Of a DNA stretch of 40,914 bases, positions 37,056-40,914 are shown one piece after another (the first letter of the stretch is position 1; each line of letters starts with the position of its first letter). This DNA comes from Acetobacteraceae bacterium (GTDB lineage: Bacteria > Pseudomonadota > Alphaproteobacteria > Acetobacterales > Acetobacteraceae), in the NCBI GenBank assembly GCA_030037665.1, contig JASHQG010000088.1:1-40914 (forward strand). The letters run 5' to 3'. Under the pieces are notes generated by a model. It saw nothing but the letters and a program-made list of their open reading frames with translations. It was not told the origin of the DNA and ran no database searches. A program made the translations under genes and the position numbers.

Positions 37056-37672
37056 CAGGCCAGCACCTGCCGCGCGGCCGCCTCGATCGCCGCCCGGTCG
37101 CCCGCTACGACGCGTTTCTCATCCACCAGCGCGCCGCCCATGCCGACAAATGCGGCGCCGGCAGCGAGATACGCCGCGAGATTGTCCGGCTCGACACCGC
37201 CGGTCGGGCAGAATGCGACCTGCGGCAGCACGCTGCGCAAGGCGCGGATATGCCGGGGACCGCCAACCGAAGACGCCGGAAAAACCTTCACCACATCGGC
37301 GCCGGCGGCAAGCGCGGCACGCACTTCAGTCGGCGTCACCGCGCCGAGCATCAGCGCCGCACCGGCCCCACGGCACGGCCCGGCCAGCGTCGCATCGACC
37401 CAGGGCGCAACGATAAAGCGGGCACCGGCTGCCAGGCACACATCGGCGGTGGCACGATCCGGCACCGTTCCGGCGCCGACCAAAAGCGAGGGGTCGGCCG
37501 CGAGTTCGCGGATCAGCGCGGGTGCATCGGGAATGGTCATGGTGATTTCGAAGATGCGCAGTCCGGCGTCGCGCAGCCATTGGACAGCGGTCCCGGCGTG
37601 GGCTGTGCGACTGGTGCGCACCACCGGGACAACACGCGCGGCACAGAATGTCTCGACAAGCGCGTGGGTCAT
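37055..37672 (-). CDS. eda: KDPG/KHG-family aldolase
   Basis: A 205-residue class I aldolase of the KDPG/4-hydroxy-2-oxoglutarate family, cleaving KDPG to pyruvate and glyceraldehyde-3-phosphate. Glu42 in FEITMTIPD and the Schiff-base Lys129 in GADVVKVFPAS are present, with VGAGTV and FCPTGGVEPDNLAAYLAAGA. The Arg that follows the catalytic Glu motif in E. coli Eda (LRT) is replaced here (MTI), as in many broader-specificity relatives. ATG 37672 has GGGAGAA 7 nt upstream; the frame is open to 37741. It is coupled to kdgK. edd is not in the window. Confidence 0.88.
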   Translation of the reverse strand: MTHALVETFCAARVVPVVRTSRTAHAGTAVQWLRDAGLRIFEITMTIPDAPALIRELAADPSLLVGAGTVPDRATADVCLAAGARFIVAPWVDATLAGPCRGAGAALMLGAVTPTEVRAALAAGADVVKVFPASSVGGPRHIRALRSVLPQVAFCPTGGVEPDNLAAYLAAGAAFVGMGGALVDEKRVVAGDRAAIEAAARQVLA

Positions 37673-37778
37673 GCGATTCTCCCGTCGTCCCAAAAGAGCG
37701 GGGTTCAAGCGACAGGGCAAGAGCGGCGCGGCCGTGATCACCGCACCGCGCGCTGGCGGGATTTGTCAGGACATTATG

Positions 37779-38246
37779 TCACAACACGATCGTCTGACCC
37801 AGCAGACGCAACGTCAGCACGGTGATCAGCATCGCCGTCGCCACGACGGTGAACCCCCAGCGCAGCCAGAGATAGCGCCGCGGCAGCAGGTCGCGGTGGG
37901 CCGCATGGTGTTCCGCCAGTAGCGCGGCAATGTAACCGACGATCACCACCAGCAGTGCCAGCCAGGCCGGCGCGAGCGTGGGCAACACCAGGACAACCCA
38001 GGCAACGATCAGCGCCAATGCGGCGAGACCGATGCGCGCACGATGCAACGGTGGTTGCGCGGCGTTGTCGCGCAAAACGAATCCCCAATGGACGCCACCG
38101 GCGAACGCCAGAACCACTGCCGACCAGCCGATCAGGGCAGCCAGCATGTGATCAGCGTTCGCCGCGTGCGGCCCCAGCGCTGCCAGGCCGCACAGCACGT
38201 AGGGCACGAGGCCGAGAACACTGAGCAGGATGAGCAGCGGAAACAT
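37779..38246 (-). CDS. DUF3429 family membrane protein
   Basis: A 155-residue inner-membrane protein with about five hydrophobic helices: FPLLILLSVLGLVPYVLCGL, ALIGWSAVVLAFAGGVHWGF, GLAALALIVAWVVLVLPTLA, WLALLVVIVGYIAALLAEH and FTVVATAMLITVLTLRLLG. The FAGGVHWGF segment with its buried His is the hallmark of DUF3429, a family of unknown function. The frame is open upstream to 38675 but that part is not hydrophobic or family-like; ATG 38246 gives the normal start. The ribosome site is weak. It lies 106 nt upstream of eda on the same strand and may be unrelated to sugar metabolism. Confidence 0.85.
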   Translation of the reverse strand: MFPLLILLSVLGLVPYVLCGLAALGPHAANADHMLAALIGWSAVVLAFAGGVHWGFVLRDNAAQPPLHRARIGLAALALIVAWVVLVLPTLAPAWLALLVVIVGYIAALLAEHHAAHRDLLPRRYLWLRWGFTVVATAMLITVLTLRLLGQTIVL

Positions 38247-38538
38247 TGCGTGGTCTCGCGTTGGTCCGGTGATGCGATGGTGGTGCAACCGGCAGGACGA
38301 GGCAACGTGCATGACTGTGCGGGAGGCGCCGGTCTGCGGGCAGAGCCGCTTCGGAAGCCTGTTGGGCGCGCCGCCGCAAACCTGACCACACCGGATAGAC
38401 GGTTGGCGTGCGGTGCCACCGCAGCCGCTCTCGTTTGCGACCACGATCGCGCTCAGCTTCAGCCGCGTGGGGGGATCCGTCGCACAGGCCGGCCGCGTCC
38501 CGATGGCGACCGGTTCTCGCCGCACCATCGCCGGATTG

Positions 38539-39933
38539 TCAAAGGTCTGGCCTTCGGCCACGTAGTCCGGCCGCCCGTTCAAACTGGTGACCGACGCGCA
38601 GCACCGTCGCGTCCCCCCACGGCGGGGCCATGATCTCCAGCCCCAGCGGCAGGCCAGTGGCCGTGAATCCACCACACACCACCAGCGAGGGGATCGCGGC
38701 GACGTTCGCCACCGTTGTCAGCAGCGGACGCGAAAACCCGTCGTCCGGGCGTTGTTCGGTCAATAGCGGCGCGGATCCGGCTGTCGGCGTGCTCAGCAGC
38801 ACATCGAAGCGCTCGAAGACGCGGCGGGTTTCGTTAATCAGATCGGTGCGCCGGCGTTGTGCCGCGATGTAGTCCGCGGCACGGATCAGCGCGCCGGCCA
38901 GCACCCTGACCCGGAACACGCGCGAATAATCGGACAGCCGTGTTCGCAGCGTCGGCTCGTGCAGCGCGTAGGCTTCCGAGGAGATGATGATGCGGCCGAC
39001 CGCGTTGTATTCCTGCACGGACGGCAGCGACGCATCCTCCACGCGCGCGCCGAGGTCGCGCAGCACAGCGGCTGCGCGCGCCATCATCTGCAGCACTTCG
39101 GGCGATGCCGGCACGTCATGCTCATAAAACCGGCGCAACAGTCCGACGCGCAATCCCTTCACAGGCGCCTCGATCGCACGGGCATAGGAGACGGCGGGGC
39201 CCGGCACCGACGCCGGATCGTCCGGATCATGCGCAGCCAGCACGTCCAGCAGGATGGCGCAGTCCTGCGCTGTCCACGCCATCGGACCGGCCGTGTCCAG
39301 GCTCGGCGCGAGCGGGATGACACCGCGGCGTGACACCAGGCCGGGCGTCGGCTTCAGGCCCGCGATGCCGCAGTACGCCGCCGGCAGCCGGATCGATCCG
39401 CCGGTGTCCGATCCGAGTGCCCCGAGGGCCATGCCGGCCGACACGGCCGCGCCCGACCCTGACGAGGAGCCGCCGGTGAACCGCCGCGGGTCCCACGGAT
39501 TGCGCGCCGGTGGCCAGGGCAGGTCGAAGGCCGGACCGCCGATGGCAAATTCGTGCGTCGCCAGCTTGCCCAGCATCACGGCACCAGCCGCCGCGAGCCG
39601 CCTTACCGTTTCGGCGTCCTCGGTCGGTACATTTTCGGCCAGGATGCGCGAGTGCGCTGTGGTACGCACGCCGGCCGTCTCATAGATGTCCTTATAGGCG
39701 AGCGGGATGCCGAGCAGCGGGCTTTTGCGCCCGCTCGCGACGGCGCGCTCGGCGAGGCGGGCGGCGGCCAGTGCCTGGCGCTCGGTCACCAGCAGGAAGG
39801 CGTTGAGGTGCGGGTCCAGGGTCTGGATGCGCTCCAGCAGCGCGCGCGTCAGCTCGACCGGCGAGAGTTTCTTCGCGGCGATCAACCGCCCGGCTTCGGC
39901 GATGGTGGGGAAAGACGCAGCGCCGCCCTTCAT
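38539..39933 (-). CDS. Amidase signature family hydrolase
   Basis: A 464-residue amidase with the Ser-cisSer-Lys triad: Lys81 in GIPLAYKDIYE, the cis-Ser within GGSSSGSGAAV (154-164), and Ser180 in GSDTGGSIRLPAAYCG. AGLKPTPGLVSRRGVIPLAP and LDTAGPMAWTAQDCAILLDV are family blocks, and the C-terminus ends LPLGLEIMAPPWGDATVLRV and a short tail. Its start ATG (39933) overlaps the stop of the AtzG-like gene (ATGA), so the two are likely subunits of one enzyme, as in AtzE/AtzG or GatA/GatC. It is not GatA by context (no gatB). The amide substrate is unknown. Confidence 0.92.
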   Translation of the reverse strand: MKGGAASFPTIAEAGRLIAAKKLSPVELTRALLERIQTLDPHLNAFLLVTERQALAAARLAERAVASGRKSPLLGIPLAYKDIYETAGVRTTAHSRILAENVPTEDAETVRRLAAAGAVMLGKLATHEFAIGGPAFDLPWPPARNPWDPRRFTGGSSSGSGAAVSAGMALGALGSDTGGSIRLPAAYCGIAGLKPTPGLVSRRGVIPLAPSLDTAGPMAWTAQDCAILLDVLAAHDPDDPASVPGPAVSYARAIEAPVKGLRVGLLRRFYEHDVPASPEVLQMMARAAAVLRDLGARVEDASLPSVQEYNAVGRIIISSEAYALHEPTLRTRLSDYSRVFRVRVLAGALIRAADYIAAQRRRTDLINETRRVFERFDVLLSTPTAGSAPLLTEQRPDDGFSRPLLTTVANVAAIPSLVVCGGFTATGLPLGLEIMAPPWGDATVLRVGHQFERAAGLRGRRPDL

Positions 39934-40307
39934 CGCCCGCGCTTCGCGCCCCGTCGCGCCGGCGGTCTGGCCGCCGCCTTGACCTTCGCCTTTGCGGGGG
40001 GCGCAGCCTTGACTTTGGCGCGCTTGGGTTGGGGTGCCGCCTTGGCCGGAACGGCTATGGGGCGGGTCGGACGCGCCGCAGCGGCCGCGACGGATGCCGC
40101 TGGGGGCGGCAGGCGGAAGCCGAACGCCAAGTCGTCGGCCATCGGCCGGTCGGCCGGCAAACTGGCAATGAGACCCGCAATCTGCCGCCACGCCAGCACG
40201 AGGTCTGCAACCTGGCCCGGATTGAGCACCAGCCCGGCGCGGGAGACCAGGATTTGCATCTCCGCCGGGCTGATGGTGGGCGTTGAGCTGGCCGGCAACA
40301 CCGCCAT
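39930..40307 (-). CDS. AtzG/GatC-like small amidase subunit with Lys/Ala/Pro-rich tail
   Basis: A 125-residue protein. Residues 14-66 (PAEMQILVSRAGLVLNPGQV, then VLAWRQIAGLIASLPADRPM, then DDLAFGFRLP) match the helical pattern of DUF4089/AtzG proteins, which bind and stabilise AtzE-type amidases. From about 67 to 125 it changes to a low-complexity basic tail rich in Ala, Lys, Pro and Arg, with AKVKAA occurring twice and an end RRGAKRGR, resembling histone-H1-like tails. The ATG at 40307 fits the domain; the frame is open to 40397. It overlaps the amidase start and follows the ABC ATPase by 37 nt. Confidence 0.75.
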   Translation of the reverse strand: MAVLPASSTPTISPAEMQILVSRAGLVLNPGQVADLVLAWRQIAGLIASLPADRPMADDLAFGFRLPPPAASVAAAAARPTRPIAVPAKAAPQPKRAKVKAAPPAKAKVKAAARPPARRGAKRGR

Positions 40308-40344
40308 TCTGAGATGACTCGGTCTGTCTGCGACTGTACGGACC

Positions 40345-40914
40345 CTAGTCGGCGGATTGCCCAGCGGCAAGCTGAACAAGTGGGCTTTCCGCCTCAATCG
40401 GGTCCAGACGCTGGCCGGAACCTGCCAAGAACACGTGCAGATGCTCCGGGGAGAGCGCGATCTGCACCGACTCTCCCCCGGCGGCCCGCCCAGCGAGCTT
40501 CACCAGCAACGCCAAGTCCGGGTCGGTGCGCAGATGACCATGCACCAGGGTCTCGGACCCGAGCGGCTCGATCAGGTCCACGTCCAGCGTCAGCCCCTCA
40601 CCGAGGGTCAGATGCTCAGGGCGGATGCCGATGGTCAGTTTTGTGCCATCCGGCTCGGCGCGCCTCCCGTCGGTCAAGGCGATGAGCGGTCCGGCGTCGA
40701 GCTGTGCCGCCGTGCCGCCAGACGCCAGTCGGGCCGGGAGGAAGTTCATCGCCGGCGCGCCGATGAAGCCGCCGACGAAGGTGTTGGCTGGGCGCTCGAA
40801 CACCTCAAGCGGCGTGGCGAGCTGCGACGGGCGGCCCTCATGCAGCACCAGCAGCCGGTCGCCGAGCGTCATCGCCTCGACTTGGTCGTGCGTGACATAC
40901 AGGCTGGTGACGCC
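40345..40914 (-). CDS. UgpC/MalK-type ABC transporter ATP-binding protein (3' part)
   Basis: Partial gene entering from the right edge; 189 C-terminal residues are visible. The H-loop region YVTHDQVEAMTLGDRLLVLH begins at the edge, followed by ATPLEVFERPANTFVGGFIG and APAMNFLPARL, typical of the sugar/glycerol-phosphate importers of the MalK/UgpC group. The rest is the regulatory TOBE/OB domains (KLTIGIRPEHL, LVHGHLRTDPDLALLVKL). It couples ATP hydrolysis to uptake through a membrane permease whose genes should lie further right. It may be the first visible gene of the amidase operon. Walker A/B are outside the window. Confidence 0.9.
   Translation of the reverse strand, partial: GVTSLYVTHDQVEAMTLGDRLLVLHEGRPSQLATPLEVFERPANTFVGGFIGAPAMNFLPARLASGGTAAQLDAGPLIALTDGRRAEPDGTKLTIGIRPEHLTLGEGLTLDVDLIEPLGSETLVHGHLRTDPDLALLVKLAGRAAGGESVQIALSPEHLHVFLAGSGQRLDPIEAESPLVQLAAGQSAD

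Overview
The window looks like chromosomal DNA of an alphaproteobacterium, most likely from the Acetobacteraceae. The G+C content is high, with strongly G/C-biased third codon positions. The gene set fits as well: a MucR/Ros regulator, mdh-sucC-sucD, hisZ, egtB/egtD, a DUF2889 protein and a UgpC-type ABC ATPase. The family assignment is inference from gene content, not a database match.

Layout. 1-554 holds remains of a minus-strand reading frame broken by a stop. 555-2645 (minus) carries a class III CoA-transferase, a MucR-type regulator and a small unknown protein. 2646-3593 is a long, degraded-looking spacer with a 24-bp perfect palindrome; an inverted repeat flanks the start of the next gene. 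3621-10084 (plus) is a complete RND efflux operon: TetR/CerR-like regulator, outer-membrane lipoprotein, adaptor and pump. 10085-10931 contains an apparently frameshifted gene. Then come a 67-aa protein, a DUF2889 protein and an FtsB/DivIC-like division protein.

12736-21459 (plus) is mostly housekeeping: hisZ, purA, a diiron ferritin-like protein, selB overlapping an SDR oxidoreductase, then glmM and thiD. A GH3 glycosidase with a TTG start (21801-24032, minus) lies in a locally less G+C-rich setting between thiD and the TCA operon mdh-sucC-sucD (27907-24710, minus). After that come a CofC-like transferase, a type B carboxylesterase, a VOC protein, the ergothioneine pair egtB-egtD (minus), a Ku end-joining protein, a small Pro-rich protein, an eda-kdgK pair, a DUF3429 membrane protein, an amidase with an AtzG-like partner, and the 3' part of an ABC ATPase running off the right edge.

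Functional themes are drug/toxin efflux, redox protection (ergothioneine), selenocysteine decoding (selB without selA, selC or a clear selenoprotein here), central carbon metabolism, cell-wall precursor supply (glmM) and DNA end joining. I found no rRNA, tRNA, CRISPR array, prophage or intact insertion sequence. I see no clearly new multi-gene system. The best leads are the orphan selB-SDR pair, the AtzG-like subunit with a histone-H1-like tail, the palindromes around the efflux regulator, and several interrupted reading frames.
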